Positions 37,435 through 46,068 of a stretch of DNA of 64,000 bases are shown piece by piece (the stretch's first letter is position 1; each line of letters starts with the position of its first letter). The notes under the pieces were generated by a model. It had not been told where the DNA came from, did not search any database, and was given only the letters and a program-made list of their open reading frames with translations. The translations under genes and the position numbers were made by a program. The stretch spans positions 1,229,660-1,293,659 of the forward strand of contig NZ_GL397067.1 of the NCBI RefSeq assembly GCF_000146325.1, given 5' to 3'. Source of the DNA: Pediococcus acidilactici DSM 20284. GTDB taxonomy: Bacteria; Bacillota; Bacilli; Lactobacillales; Lactobacillaceae.

Positions 37435-37959
37435 CTACGTTCTTTCTTTAATAACTTTTGCCGGATTACCGCCAATCACACTGTACGGAGGGTAGGTTTT
37501 TCCCACCACTACCGATCCTGCTGCAACTACGCTGCCTTTTTGGATAACTGCTCCAGGCAAAATAATCACCCTTCCACCAATCCAAACGTCGTCTTCAATA
37601 ATTACCCGTTTTTTGACGGCTTTGCCATTTAACAGTAACGTATCCCGATCCGTAATCTTATGGTTTTGGGTCCAGATTGCAACTTCAGGTCCCATCATTA
37701 CGTTATCTCCGATAATTACTGAATCGGCCGCAACAATCATACTACGATCACCAATGCTAGATTCCTTACCCAAGGAAATATTGCTTAAGTACGAAAGCCG
37801 AACGTGGGGCCGGATATTAGCATTATCCCCTACAAACGCGAACAAATGCCTTGCAACGGCATTTTTTAGCTTCCGAAATTTTCTTTCCAACCTCTTTAGA
37901 CGATAAGGCACGAACAATTTATTTACTATTAAAAATAAAACTGTATAGACTGCTCTCAT
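37435..37959 (-). CDS. Hexapeptide-repeat acyltransferase (LbetaH fold)
   Basis: This 174-aa protein has left-handed beta-helix hexapeptide repeats (IGDRSMIVAADSVIIGDNVMMGPEVAIW, VIIEDDVWIGGRVIILPGAVIQKGSVVAAGSVV) and the family end SVIGGNPAKVI. Such enzymes O- or N-acetylate sugars using acetyl-CoA. It lies in the EPS operon between the glycosyltransferase and the flippase and probably decorates the repeat unit. An N-terminal hydrophobic stretch may tether it to the membrane. Confidence 0.87.
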   Translation of the reverse strand: MRAVYTVLFLIVNKLFVPYRLKRLERKFRKLKNAVARHLFAFVGDNANIRPHVRLSYLSNISLGKESSIGDRSMIVAADSVIIGDNVMMGPEVAIWTQNHKITDRDTLLLNGKAVKKRVIIEDDVWIGGRVIILPGAVIQKGSVVAAGSVVVGKTYPPYSVIGGNPAKVIKERT

Positions 37960-37961
37960 TT

Positions 37962-39026
37962 TTAGTTCCCGTCAAATTTCTTAATTTCTGCAATTAATTT
38001 TTTATTTACCAAATTACTATCATACTTTTGGGCCGTTGCCATGGCGTTTTCTCCCATAGCCTTTTGCTGCGCGGCATCTAAAGCATAAAATTTCTTAATC
38101 TTATTTTCTAAGTCAGATTGACTGCCCGGTTTGAAGAGCAAGCCGTTATAACCATCTCTAGTATACGTCTTAATCCCACCAAAATCGCTTCCAATTACCG
38201 GAGTTCCACAAGCCATGGCCTCTAATCCAACCAACCCTAAACTTTCTCCAGCCCTTGTGCTAGGAAAAACGAATACGTTTAGCTTATTGTAAATTTTTAC
38301 TAGTTCCGCTTGGCTGAGCATTTGAATTTTTTCGACATCTTGTTTAATTCCCAGATCTTTAATTAATTGCACGGCATCGGCATCTTGCGCGCCGCCACCC
38401 ACCATAACTAATTTAGCGTTGGGAATCTCTGCTTTTACCTTTTTAAAAGCCTTCAAAAAGATATCCCAACCCTTTTCTGCGTCAATACGGCTAACGTAGC
38501 CAATGTAGAAATGGTCGGTACTTTTTTCAACTTCCTGTTTCTTAAAGAGGTTACGGTTTACCCCAGAAGACGGCGAAACAAAAATAGGAATCTTCCCGTA
38601 CTTATTTTCAACTACTTCTTTGAAGTAGGCAGAGGGCACTACCGTTAGATCTGCCTTCTTAACTATTTTTTTGGTCAAAAAATTAGTCTTTTCTTCCAAC
38701 CTTTTTTCAGGAGTGACGTCGCTGCCATGAACGTTAACGATCAAAGGAACCTTCCGATTGAAGAACTTTCCTAAAAGAATCGGTGGCACGTTGTATCCAG
38801 CGTAGTGTACGTAAACTAAACTATACTTTCCCGAAACGTAATTGAAGAAAACCCGCAGATAAAAAATCAGGTAGCCTAATCCCTTTAAAAACTTACTTTG
38901 TTTTTTCTTTAAAGCGACCACTTTCACTTCTTGTGTTTGCGATAATTCTTGCACGAAATTTTTTACGAAAACCCCATAATTAGGGAATTCCCTTGAAGGA
39001 TACATATTTGAAACTACTAATATCAA
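37962..39026 (-). CDS. GT4 family glycosyltransferase
   Basis: This 354-aa protein is a GT-B fold retaining glycosyltransferase: an N-terminal acceptor domain (MILVVSNMYPSREFPNYG, NVHGSDVTPEKR) and a C-terminal nucleotide-sugar domain with YVSRIDAEKGWDIFLKAF and the E-x7-E region GLVGLEAMACGTPVIGSDFGG. It adds a sugar to the EPS repeat unit at the cytoplasmic face. Donor and acceptor cannot be read from the sequence. Confidence 0.92.
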   Translation of the reverse strand: MILVVSNMYPSREFPNYGVFVKNFVQELSQTQEVKVVALKKKQSKFLKGLGYLIFYLRVFFNYVSGKYSLVYVHYAGYNVPPILLGKFFNRKVPLIVNVHGSDVTPEKRLEEKTNFLTKKIVKKADLTVVPSAYFKEVVENKYGKIPIFVSPSSGVNRNLFKKQEVEKSTDHFYIGYVSRIDAEKGWDIFLKAFKKVKAEIPNAKLVMVGGGAQDADAVQLIKDLGIKQDVEKIQMLSQAELVKIYNKLNVFVFPSTRAGESLGLVGLEAMACGTPVIGSDFGGIKTYTRDGYNGLLFKPGSQSDLENKIKKFYALDAAQQKAMGENAMATAQKYDSNLVNKKLIAEIKKFDGN

Positions 39027-39055
39027 TTTAGGTTCTCCTTTAATAATTCAAGTAA

Positions 39056-40042
39056 CTATTTGAATAATCTGTTTAAAGCACTAGCGTTTTTAAACTTAAT
39101 CCAGATGTAAGTCAGCACTAAACTACTGCCGACCAAAAATAAGTAACGAGTTTCCCACCATCGGTTTAAGTACGGTACCCGGTTGACTACCCGAATTGCA
39201 AAAATGTGAACGTAGTAAATAGTTAATGAATTTTTGGACAGCCAGATTAGCCATTTCGGATTAACTTTTTCAAAATATTTATTCACTATGGTAGTAACCG
39301 TGAAAAGCAACAACGAAATCCCTGCTCCATAGGCTACGTATTGCAGTTCAGGCGGAAACTTGAAGGTCTCCACTCCAAAATCGCTACGCAAGTAACCCAG
39401 CATTATATAAACAAGAAGAAACACACCAGTTAGCACCAAATTTTGCTTTTTAGACTGTTTTAAGGCGACCATGCCTAAATACGCCAATAATCCGTACGCC
39501 ACAATCCCCAAAACTACGCTTACGAAAGTGCTAAAGAAAGTGGAACTATACTGGTCATATAACCAACTTAGTAGCGTAATTAACACTACTCCACCTACCA
39601 TAAATTTTTTACTTTGCTTTTTTTCAAACATCTTTTTTAAAAATGGTAAAAAGATTGCTACTTCAAAGAAAATCAAGAAAATCCAAGTATACCCAATCCC
39701 GTGGTTTGTTGACATCAAGAAAGACGCCATCATTTTTGAAAACGAGTAAGGAAAACCGTCTTTCGTAACCAAAGTAAACAACCAGATACTAATGAAATAT
39801 AGAATTAAAAAACCCCAAGTTGGGATAATTAACCGCCTAAAACGTTTTAACAAATAGGTTCCGTAGCGTTCGTCCGAGTGTCTGCTAGATGATATAAAAT
39901 AACTTGACCCCATAAGAATCGTCATTAGGGGTACGTCAAACGCTCTAGCTTGGAAAACCAAGTTTGACGGATCAATATGCGCCAATATAATGAGCAAAAT
40001 TGCTAATGCCCTCAAAAAATCTATTCGTAAGTCTCTTTGCAT
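39056..40042 (-). CDS. Acyltransferase 3 family membrane protein
   Basis: This 328-aa protein has about ten membrane segments and opens with RIDFLRALAILLIILAH, the acyltransferase-3 signature with its His. Members move acetyl or other acyl groups onto extracellular or lipid-linked glycans. It is one of two such proteins in tandem in the EPS operon, which suggests a heavily acylated polymer. Confidence 0.87.
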   Translation of the reverse strand: MQRDLRIDFLRALAILLIILAHIDPSNLVFQARAFDVPLMTILMGSSYFISSSRHSDERYGTYLLKRFRRLIIPTWGFLILYFISIWLFTLVTKDGFPYSFSKMMASFLMSTNHGIGYTWIFLIFFEVAIFLPFLKKMFEKKQSKKFMVGGVVLITLLSWLYDQYSSTFFSTFVSVVLGIVAYGLLAYLGMVALKQSKKQNLVLTGVFLLVYIMLGYLRSDFGVETFKFPPELQYVAYGAGISLLLFTVTTIVNKYFEKVNPKWLIWLSKNSLTIYYVHIFAIRVVNRVPYLNRWWETRYLFLVGSSLVLTYIWIKFKNASALNRLFK

Positions 40043-40066
40043 CCTGCTTCTCCATCTGATAAATAG

Positions 40067-41014
40067 TTAACTACCAAATAATATCTTGTTAATTTTTAAC
40101 TTCTGAGCAACCATGTAGACCAGGAGCGGCATTACCAGCCCCGCCAATATTCCTACTAGCACGTTAATACCAACGTTTTGAATATTGAGTTTCAACAATA
40201 CTATTCGCGTAGGCGCCGTAAAAAAGACGTGCAACAGGTATATCGGCATTGTTCTTTGTCCCAAATATTGTAGCCACCCCATATGTGGAACCTGCATAAA
40301 TAATTTAATGAAGAAAAATGCGCTGGTGATTCCTGCTAATGGAATTAATAATGACGTCGCCAACTCGTAGTTCATTTCCAAACAGTAGCTATAAACGGCA
40401 TATAACGGAAGCGCCATGAGGGCGAGCCTTAGCAAACTGTCCCTTTGAATTTGGTCTTTTATTTCTTTAAAATAGGTTCCCACGTAAAAAGCAATGAAGT
40501 ATGGAAAAAAGTTGTTTAGAATCCAAAAGTTGGGAAAAACCAATCCCAAAATAAAACCACTCCCGATAACCAGCATTTGCGTTCGTTGTCTTAATTTTTG
40601 AATAGCTGCAAAGAAAACAAAGTACCAAAACAGATAATACAAAAACCAAAAATGCCATTTAGGAGAAACTAAAATTGTGTATATGAACGAAAAATCAGCC
40701 CGATGATTAACATAGGAACTTCCCAAGATGTTCAATAAACCATACACAATTGACCAAATAAAGTACGGTACCAGCAAAGCTTTCACCTTTAATAGAAACT
40801 TTTTTTCTTTTTTAAGCCAGGAATTAGCAAATAGTCCGCTTGCCAAGAAGAACGCTGAAAGAGCGACTCCTTTAGTAAGGGTTGTGATTAAAACGTAAAT
40901 AAAGCCACTATAATGCGCTTCGTAATGCATTCCGTCCATAACGTGGAACGCCACCACGCTAATTACACTAAAAGCTTTTAGATAATCAATCCAATCAATT
41001 CTCTTTTTAATCAT
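40067..41014 (-). CDS. Acyltransferase 3 family membrane protein
   Basis: This 315-aa protein has about ten membrane segments and the signature RIDWIDYLKAFSVISVVAFHV near its N-terminus. The second ATG of a tandem pair (41014) is chosen because GGAG lies 6 nt upstream. Its start overlaps the stop of the Wzy-like gene, so translation is probably coupled. Likely role is O-acylation of the EPS. Confidence 0.85.
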   Translation of the reverse strand: MIKKRIDWIDYLKAFSVISVVAFHVMDGMHYEAHYSGFIYVLITTLTKGVALSAFFLASGLFANSWLKKEKKFLLKVKALLVPYFIWSIVYGLLNILGSSYVNHRADFSFIYTILVSPKWHFWFLYYLFWYFVFFAAIQKLRQRTQMLVIGSGFILGLVFPNFWILNNFFPYFIAFYVGTYFKEIKDQIQRDSLLRLALMALPLYAVYSYCLEMNYELATSLLIPLAGITSAFFFIKLFMQVPHMGWLQYLGQRTMPIYLLHVFFTAPTRIVLLKLNIQNVGINVLVGILAGLVMPLLVYMVAQKLKINKILFGS

Positions 41015-42314
41015 CATTTTCTCCAAATTTATTATCAGTAAAGTATGCTAACGCAACTGCCAAAATCGTGGTGGTCATTGCGTTAAAGATTACGTGTCCA
41101 GCAATTAAGCTATACACTATGAATACAACTAGCATTATTTTTACGGGATTTTTCTTACTATTAAGTATATTAAATAAACTTTCCTTGAAGTAGGTGATGT
41201 AGGCTACTATCCCAACTAAACCGTAAGAAAAATACAAATCAAACCAGTCCATCTCGGTGACCCGGCGTCCGGCTCCAAAGAAAGGCTTATCTAATCTAAT
41301 GTAGTAGCCGCCCCCAAAAAGATGTAAAAAGAGGGAGTTATCTGCCCTATTGATTGATTTAAATGTTTTTTCAAGAAAAACTGATCGGCTGCTCGTAATG
41401 AATTTCAGCAGATTTCCGTCAAACAAATCAAAAAAGTACTGATTCCGCTGAATAAATAATGTAACTTCTTTAGCGAATCCTTGATAAATAAATGGTGAAA
41501 GTACCACAATTAGCACCGACAACAGTTCGGCTAGTATTCGACGCTGTTTTTTAGTAATTACTTTCCGTAAAACGAAAAATGAACGAGGCAAAAAATAAAT
41601 TAGGTAAATCACCCCTACCACGATTCCCGTTTTCGTCGTGGTTATAATCTCTGCCATGACCAAGCTTAGTAATATTAGTACGAACTGCACCCCATTTTTT
41701 AAGTTACCTTTTTTAAAAAAGGCCAAAGCACGTTGTCCAGTGTAAAAAGTAAATATAACCAAAATTCCCACTAGCGAATTAATTTCAACGAAGAAGCCTT
41801 TGCTCCCGACCCCAGTGCCGTGCCCTACCATTACGAATCCTGTCCCTTGGTAATCATATGTTATATACCCTGTATGAAACAAAGTTGGTGTAATAATTAG
41901 CACCGCATATAAGATTGCATATGTTGTCAACAGTTTGACTAATTCAGCTTTTCTAATATCCTTTCGGACAAGTGCTACGTAAAAATACGCGTAGTATAAA
42001 GGGGTGATAATTATTCTAGTCGTTGTCTTTAAATCACTTTTAAAAGCCGTAATATCTCCATGAAAAAAAATAAATTGAAACATGGTCAACCCAATGTATA
42101 GTAGCAATAGGAATAGTAATTCAAAGCTTTGCTTGTGCAGGTACTTACCCGTGCAAAAAATGTACACCAAAATTAATAAACCCAACCCAGCACGATATAT
42201 ATCGGAAATGTGATGCCCCAACAGAAGACCATTCAAACTTTCCACGATTGGCATGATAACTAGGAGAAATAAGATGACCTTATTCAAAGAAATTGTGCTT
42301 TTTGAATCGACCAT
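41007..42314 (-). CDS. Wzy-like polysaccharide polymerase (O-antigen ligase/polymerase type)
   Basis: This 435-aa protein has about eleven membrane segments and a large loop (about residues 285-345), the layout of Wzy polymerases that join flipped repeat units outside the membrane. Sequence conservation in this family is low, so the call rests on topology and position between the CpsC-like gene and the acyltransferases. It overlaps its upstream neighbour by one base (TAATG). Confidence 0.75.
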   Translation of the reverse strand: MVDSKSTISLNKVILFLLVIMPIVESLNGLLLGHHISDIYRAGLGLLILVYIFCTGKYLHKQSFELLFLLLLYIGLTMFQFIFFHGDITAFKSDLKTTTRIIITPLYYAYFYVALVRKDIRKAELVKLLTTYAILYAVLIITPTLFHTGYITYDYQGTGFVMVGHGTGVGSKGFFVEINSLVGILVIFTFYTGQRALAFFKKGNLKNGVQFVLILLSLVMAEIITTTKTGIVVGVIYLIYFLPRSFFVLRKVITKKQRRILAELLSVLIVVLSPFIYQGFAKEVTLFIQRNQYFFDLFDGNLLKFITSSRSVFLEKTFKSINRADNSLFLHLFGGGYYIRLDKPFFGAGRRVTEMDWFDLYFSYGLVGIVAYITYFKESLFNILNSKKNPVKIMLVVFIVYSLIAGHVIFNAMTTTILAVALAYFTDNKFGENDD

Positions 42315-42979
42315 TATTTCACCTTATAAATTGTTTTGGCCTCTAAAATATCGGAAATCTGTTCCTTGAAATAGATTTTTTTGCCAAAAATTACGTAAAA
42401 AATAACTAGCAGGTAATAAAGCACAAAAAAGATTGTAAATAAGGAGATTAGATACACTTTTTTATTGATTTTGACTACCCGATTTGTTTTGTTGGCGACT
42501 GAAACTAAGGTCAATTTATTTGTGTCTAAGATCTTAGGAATGTATTTTACCGACTCTTTAGCTAACGCATTAACTAATTTAATACTGTCTTCTGGATTAG
42601 ATGCAGAAGCTTGAATAACAATTACTTGAGAATCCTTTCCAATACTAACTGACAAATGATTTTTTAATTTATCGGTAGTAATTTTCTCCTTGCCGTGATA
42701 TTTACTCTTAACTTTTTCTAAGAAACTGTTTGAAGACATTAACTGGCTATAAGTATTTGCATATTTCATGGTGAAAGTTTCTGAATTTCCCCTTTTAGGA
42801 GTTACCAGAACTTGGCTTTCGGCCATATAATTTTCAGGAACTAACTTGCTATAAAACTTCAATCCTACCAAACAAGTTAGCGCAGTTAAGATAACCACTG
42901 GGATTAAAAATTTGGCTAAGACAACTTTAAGTGTTTTTCTTGTAGTTTTGATACCTCCGAACTCCTTCCCATCAATCAA
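42314..42979 (-). CDS. CpsC/Wzz-type chain-length regulator
   Basis: This 221-aa protein has two membrane segments (about 18-42 and 176-198) enclosing an extracellular Wzz domain (ENYMAESQVLVTPKRG, SASNPEDSIKLVNALA). In Gram-positive EPS systems it is the membrane adaptor of the tyrosine kinase CpsD. Here the start is unclear: a TTG overlaps the upstream stop (TTGA) with no good ribosome site, while strong AAGGAG/GGAGG sequences lie 15-30 nt further in without a standard start codon after them. Confidence 0.82.
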   Translation of the reverse strand: MIDGKEFGGIKTTRKTLKVVLAKFLIPVVILTALTCLVGLKFYSKLVPENYMAESQVLVTPKRGNSETFTMKYANTYSQLMSSNSFLEKVKSKYHGKEKITTDKLKNHLSVSIGKDSQVIVIQASASNPEDSIKLVNALAKESVKYIPKILDTNKLTLVSVANKTNRVVKINKKVYLISLFTIFFVLYYLLVIFYVIFGKKIYFKEQISDILEAKTIYKVK

Positions 42980-43515
42980 AAAAGTACTGGAGCTAAAAAC
43001 TCTAGCTCATTCTTTTTACTCTCTTCATCAATATTTCGTATGATTTTTTTAGCCATTCCCTTAGTGTGGATTGCCACTACGGCCCGTTTTTGTTTTTTTA
43101 ATAAATATGGTGCCTGCTCAAAGATGTTATCCCGATATTTAACTAGAACGACGTCAAAGTCGGTATATTGTGTGATGGAATTTTTCTCACTGCTGATCAG
43201 TATTTTGGTAAACTCCTTCGGGTTGTCGGCTACCTCAGTCGCCTTAACATAGTCAATCGACTCCCACTGGTATCCTGGAGCATCCAAATTATCCTCGCGC
43301 GACGTTTTTCCAAAATTCCAATCAATAATTAGTATTTTTTCAAATTCTTTTCGGAAGCATTCCGCAACCAAACCAACAAACTGGTCATATCTTTCAACTT
43401 GACCTACTGGTACCATGCTAATAACGTTTTGGTTTTCTTCGTAAACTATATTTGTATTTGCAATTACGTCGTCAACTAGATCATTAGCAATGGTTCTTAA
43501 ACTTGTTTTTGCCAC
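42976..43515 (-). CDS. CpsD-like protein lacking Walker A (degenerate bacterial tyrosine kinase)
   Basis: This 179-aa protein occupies the usual CpsD position next to CpsC and keeps the general fold: an N-terminal helix, a strand and loop SMVPVGQVERYDQFVGLVA where kinases have the Walker A loop, then KILIIDWNFGKTS in place of the Walker A' LLIDAD strand. The P-loop GxGKS/T with its Lys is absent, and the C-terminus (FLAPVLF) lacks the Tyr cluster that CpsD autophosphorylates. It is also shorter than the usual 230 aa. It is probably a catalytically dead regulator. The start is GTG with GGGAG upstream; it overlaps the TagA gene. Confidence 0.6.
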   Translation of the reverse strand: MAKTSLRTIANDLVDDVIANTNIVYEENQNVISMVPVGQVERYDQFVGLVAECFRKEFEKILIIDWNFGKTSREDNLDAPGYQWESIDYVKATEVADNPKEFTKILISSEKNSITQYTDFDVVLVKYRDNIFEQAPYLLKKQKRAVVAIHTKGMAKKIIRNIDEESKKNELEFLAPVLF

Positions 43516-44243
43516 TTAAATTTCTCCCTAAACATCGAAATTAAGAATTTTACATTCCCAAAAAAGTATCGCTTAAATAAGCGTTTGGGTTCTTGTAAAA
43601 AGCGATACATCCATTCCATATTTGTTTTTCTAACCCATTTTGGAGCCCTTTTAATATAGCCAGACAAAACATCAAAGCTTCCACCGACTCCCATGAAAAT
43701 AGCGTTATTGCCTTGTTTCATGAAGTAATCAATTAAGTACTCCTTAGTTGGAGAACTAATCCCGATAAATACCAAATCCGGATGAGCTTCTTTCAGCTCG
43801 TTTGAAATATTTTGCCATTCATCCTTACCAAAATATCCGTCCCGATACCCCACTATTTGTAACTGAGGATATTTTCCCTTCATCCTGTCTACTAAAGTGC
43901 TTACCACTGCATGTTTAGCACCCAGAAAGTATACGGAAAAACCATATTTTTCTGCCATTTCCAGTAGATCTTGCATGAGGTCGATGCCCGCAACCCGTTC
44001 GGGGATTGATTTATTCAAAAACTTGGCCGCCATAATCAAAGAAACTCCATCGGCGTTAATAATATCGGCATTTTTAACGATCTCATCATATTGCTTATCT
44101 TTTCCTAAGCCGTTAACTTTATCCGCATTCATTCCTAAAAGGTGGGTAGGGACCTTATTAACTATTTTTTCCCGCACCAATTCCACCGTTTGTTTAGTGG
44201 TTAGTGGGTCAACGCTAATCCCAAATAAATTTACACGCTTCAT
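43497..44243 (-). CDS. WecG/TagA/CpsF family glycosyltransferase
   Basis: This 248-aa protein has the GT26 signature: NADKVNGLGKDKQYDEIVKNADIINADGVSLIMAAKFL and, later, VFIGISSPTKEYLIDYF and GVGGSFDVLSGYIKRAPKWVRK. Relatives transfer N-acetylmannosamine (TagA) or N-acetylmannosaminuronate (WecG) to a lipid-linked sugar. The UDP-GlcNAc 2-epimerase encoded in the same cluster would supply UDP-ManNAc, so a ManNAc residue in the polymer is likely. Confidence 0.9.
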   Translation of the reverse strand: MKRVNLFGISVDPLTTKQTVELVREKIVNKVPTHLLGMNADKVNGLGKDKQYDEIVKNADIINADGVSLIMAAKFLNKSIPERVAGIDLMQDLLEMAEKYGFSVYFLGAKHAVVSTLVDRMKGKYPQLQIVGYRDGYFGKDEWQNISNELKEAHPDLVFIGISSPTKEYLIDYFMKQGNNAIFMGVGGSFDVLSGYIKRAPKWVRKTNMEWMYRFLQEPKRLFKRYFFGNVKFLISMFREKFKWQKQV

Positions 44244-44245
44244 TC

Positions 44246-44881
44246 TTAGTACGCCCCCTTAGGAAAAATCATCTGAACCACCGTTTTCCAGATGATTTCC
44301 AAATCAAAAAGTATGCTTCTTTTTTGGATGTACTCCAGGTCTAAGTCCACCATTTCGTCAAAATCCAACTCGTTTCGCCCGCTAATTTGCCATAAACCCG
44401 AGCATCCCGGACGAACGCGAAGTCGCTGAAGATCTCGTTTTGAATATGCCGCAACTTCGTTTACTAACGGGGGCCGCGGACCAATCAGGCTCATGTCCCC
44501 AATTAAAACGTTGTACAGTTGGGGGAGTTCATCCAAGCTGCGTTTTCTAATGAAATGACCCACTCGGGTAACGCGGGGGTCGTTTTTTAACTTAAACATG
44601 GCACCTTTAACGTCATTTTGGCTTTTCAACTTTGCTAGCTCTTCCTCAGCATTAACTCGCATGGAACGGAACTTGTATATTTTGAAATACTTGCCATTCT
44701 TCCCTACTCGCACTTGAGTGAAAATTATTGGACCGCGGGGATCCTCTAATTTAATAGCGATGGCAATGATTAGAAATACTGGCGATAAGATAGCCATCCC
44801 TAAACCAGCGCCGATAACATCCGAGAGACGCTTTACCACGCTATACAAGCTCAAATCTGCAACTTCCATTTTCATGTTCAT
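44246..44881 (-). CDS. Undecaprenyl-phosphate sugar-1-phosphate transferase (EPS priming enzyme)
   Basis: This 211-aa protein is the bacterial sugar transferase domain: VKRLSDVIGAGLGMAILSPVFLIIAIAIKLEDPRGPIIFTQ, YKFRSMRV, RVGHFIRKRSLDELPQLYNVL, GPRPP and RVRPGCSGLWQISGRN. It moves a sugar phosphate from a UDP-sugar to undecaprenyl phosphate, the first step of repeat-unit assembly. It is the short form without the N-terminal four-helix region of CpsE/WbaP. Confidence 0.93.
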   Translation of the reverse strand: MNMKMEVADLSLYSVVKRLSDVIGAGLGMAILSPVFLIIAIAIKLEDPRGPIIFTQVRVGKNGKYFKIYKFRSMRVNAEEELAKLKSQNDVKGAMFKLKNDPRVTRVGHFIRKRSLDELPQLYNVLIGDMSLIGPRPPLVNEVAAYSKRDLQRLRVRPGCSGLWQISGRNELDFDEMVDLDLEYIQKRSILFDLEIIWKTVVQMIFPKGAY

Positions 44882-44896
44882 AAAGGTTCACCGTCC

Positions 44897-45811
44897 TTAC
44901 ACGTTATACGGGCTTGAATTAGTAAAACTATATGAACCTTTAAGCCAGAAAACATCGCCAGCCTCGACCATTAAACTAGTGTCATATAGCAAGCGGAAGT
45001 ACGTTTTGTTCACGGGAGCTTCCACGACTTGAATCATCTCTACCCCATCAGCTAGAGACATTTTTTTATAGCCATCCAAGCTAACCACCAGCCAATCTGA
45101 AGATTCTTCCTTATTCAGCATAATTTGGCTACTTAGGCCATATTGTTCATGAGCACCACTCCGGTAAGTTTGCGTACCAATTGGTTGCCATCCCTCGATT
45201 TCAGAATTAGGAATCGAAAACTGATCGTAGTATTGTCCGTTAGTCTGTAGCCCACTATATTCAATAATGTATGCGGGTTCTTTAACTTGAAATTCGACCT
45301 TCACCTTTATTTCAGATCCCTTAACGACGTACGTGACCTTCTCTTCCACAATTTTTCGTGGATAACTTATGTGGGTATTGCTAGCTTCCACTAGATTAGT
45401 TGTCACTAATGTAATGGGTTTATCAACGACCATGTTGCTGAGGTCATTTTTAATCGGTGTATTACCAATAAAGACATCTAATCTTACAAATTCAGCGGTT
45501 GGATCGCCCTCCCCATTGTTAGTCCCATGGTTACCACCCGTTAATTTATTTCCATTGTTAGGGATGTCGATATCGTTTTTGGCAACTATCCAATATGGGG
45601 AAATCCAATCCGTGATTGGTGAGATAATTTGGTTTTCGGCCGTCAAATCACTTTCTTGAATTTCAACCAAACTTTTAGGTACGATATAAACCTCTGCTAA
45701 TGAAAAAATCTGGTTTATTCCGAATCTCTGAAAGGCAAAGCCAATTGAACTGCCCTCACCATATTCACCGTAAATCGTGACTTGTTCCTCTTTAAACGTG
45801 ACTTTATTCAA
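44897..45811 (-). CDS. Unknown beta-rich protein, first gene after the EPS switch
   Basis: I do not recognise this 304-aa protein. A TTG at 45811 with AGGTGG 4 nt upstream is the likeliest start; a longer frame would reach 45856. It has no signal peptide or membrane segment. It is rich in beta-branched residues and holds a Gly/Asn-rich block TGGNHGTNNGEGDPTAEF near residue 93, reminiscent of phage tail or glycan-binding beta-structures. Position as first gene of the main EPS transcript suggests a role in polymer synthesis or modification, but nothing in the sequence proves it. Confidence 0.5.
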   Translation of the reverse strand: MNKVTFKEEQVTIYGEYGEGSSIGFAFQRFGINQIFSLAEVYIVPKSLVEIQESDLTAENQIISPITDWISPYWIVAKNDIDIPNNGNKLTGGNHGTNNGEGDPTAEFVRLDVFIGNTPIKNDLSNMVVDKPITLVTTNLVEASNTHISYPRKIVEEKVTYVVKGSEIKVKVEFQVKEPAYIIEYSGLQTNGQYYDQFSIPNSEIEGWQPIGTQTYRSGAHEQYGLSSQIMLNKEESSDWLVVSLDGYKKMSLADGVEMIQVVEAPVNKTYFRLLYDTSLMVEAGDVFWLKGSYSFTNSSPYNV

Positions 45812-45852
45812 AATTCCACCTGCTATCCTTTTTATAAACGCCGCTATGTACA

Positions 45853-45875
45853 ACACAAAACGAACGTTTTACGGA
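45853..45875 (+). repeat. Putative recombinase crossover site, left inverted repeat
   Basis: The 23-bp sequence matches the inverse complement of 45966-45988 at 20 positions. At its heart AAAACG-AA-CGTTTT (45857-45870) is a perfect dyad with a 2-bp AA core, the layout of serine-invertase sites. Confidence 0.65.
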
Positions 45876-45888
45876 TAATCAAAAACAT

Positions 45889-45935
45889 AAAAAAAAGAAC
45901 CATTTTTTAGAGAAATTTCTCTAAAAAATGGTTCT
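45889..45935 (-). terminator. One-sided terminator inside the putative invertible segment
   Basis: A perfect 20-bp inverted repeat with no spacer (45896-45935) has a run of eight consecutive A on its left, so on the minus strand it is a strong hairpin followed by T's. The other side has no T run next to it. In the present orientation it would stop transcription entering the EPS genes from the recombinase side. Confidence 0.75.
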
Positions 45936-45965
45936 GATGGCGGTCTTTTGCCGTTTTTTAAGAAC

Positions 45966-45988
45966 TACGTAAAACGTTCATTTTATGT
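45966..45988 (-). repeat. Putative recombinase crossover site, right inverted repeat
   Basis: Inverse copy of the left site with three mismatches. Its central dyad AAAACG-TT-CATTTT (45971-45984) has a TT core, i.e. AA on the other strand. Core-to-core distance is 114 bp. Confidence 0.65.
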
Positions 45989-46068
45989 ATAAAACACCTC
46001 AAAAAATTTACGGCGTTAATTTGATACCATTATGTTATTACAGATACGATAAAAAGTAAACACGAGAT

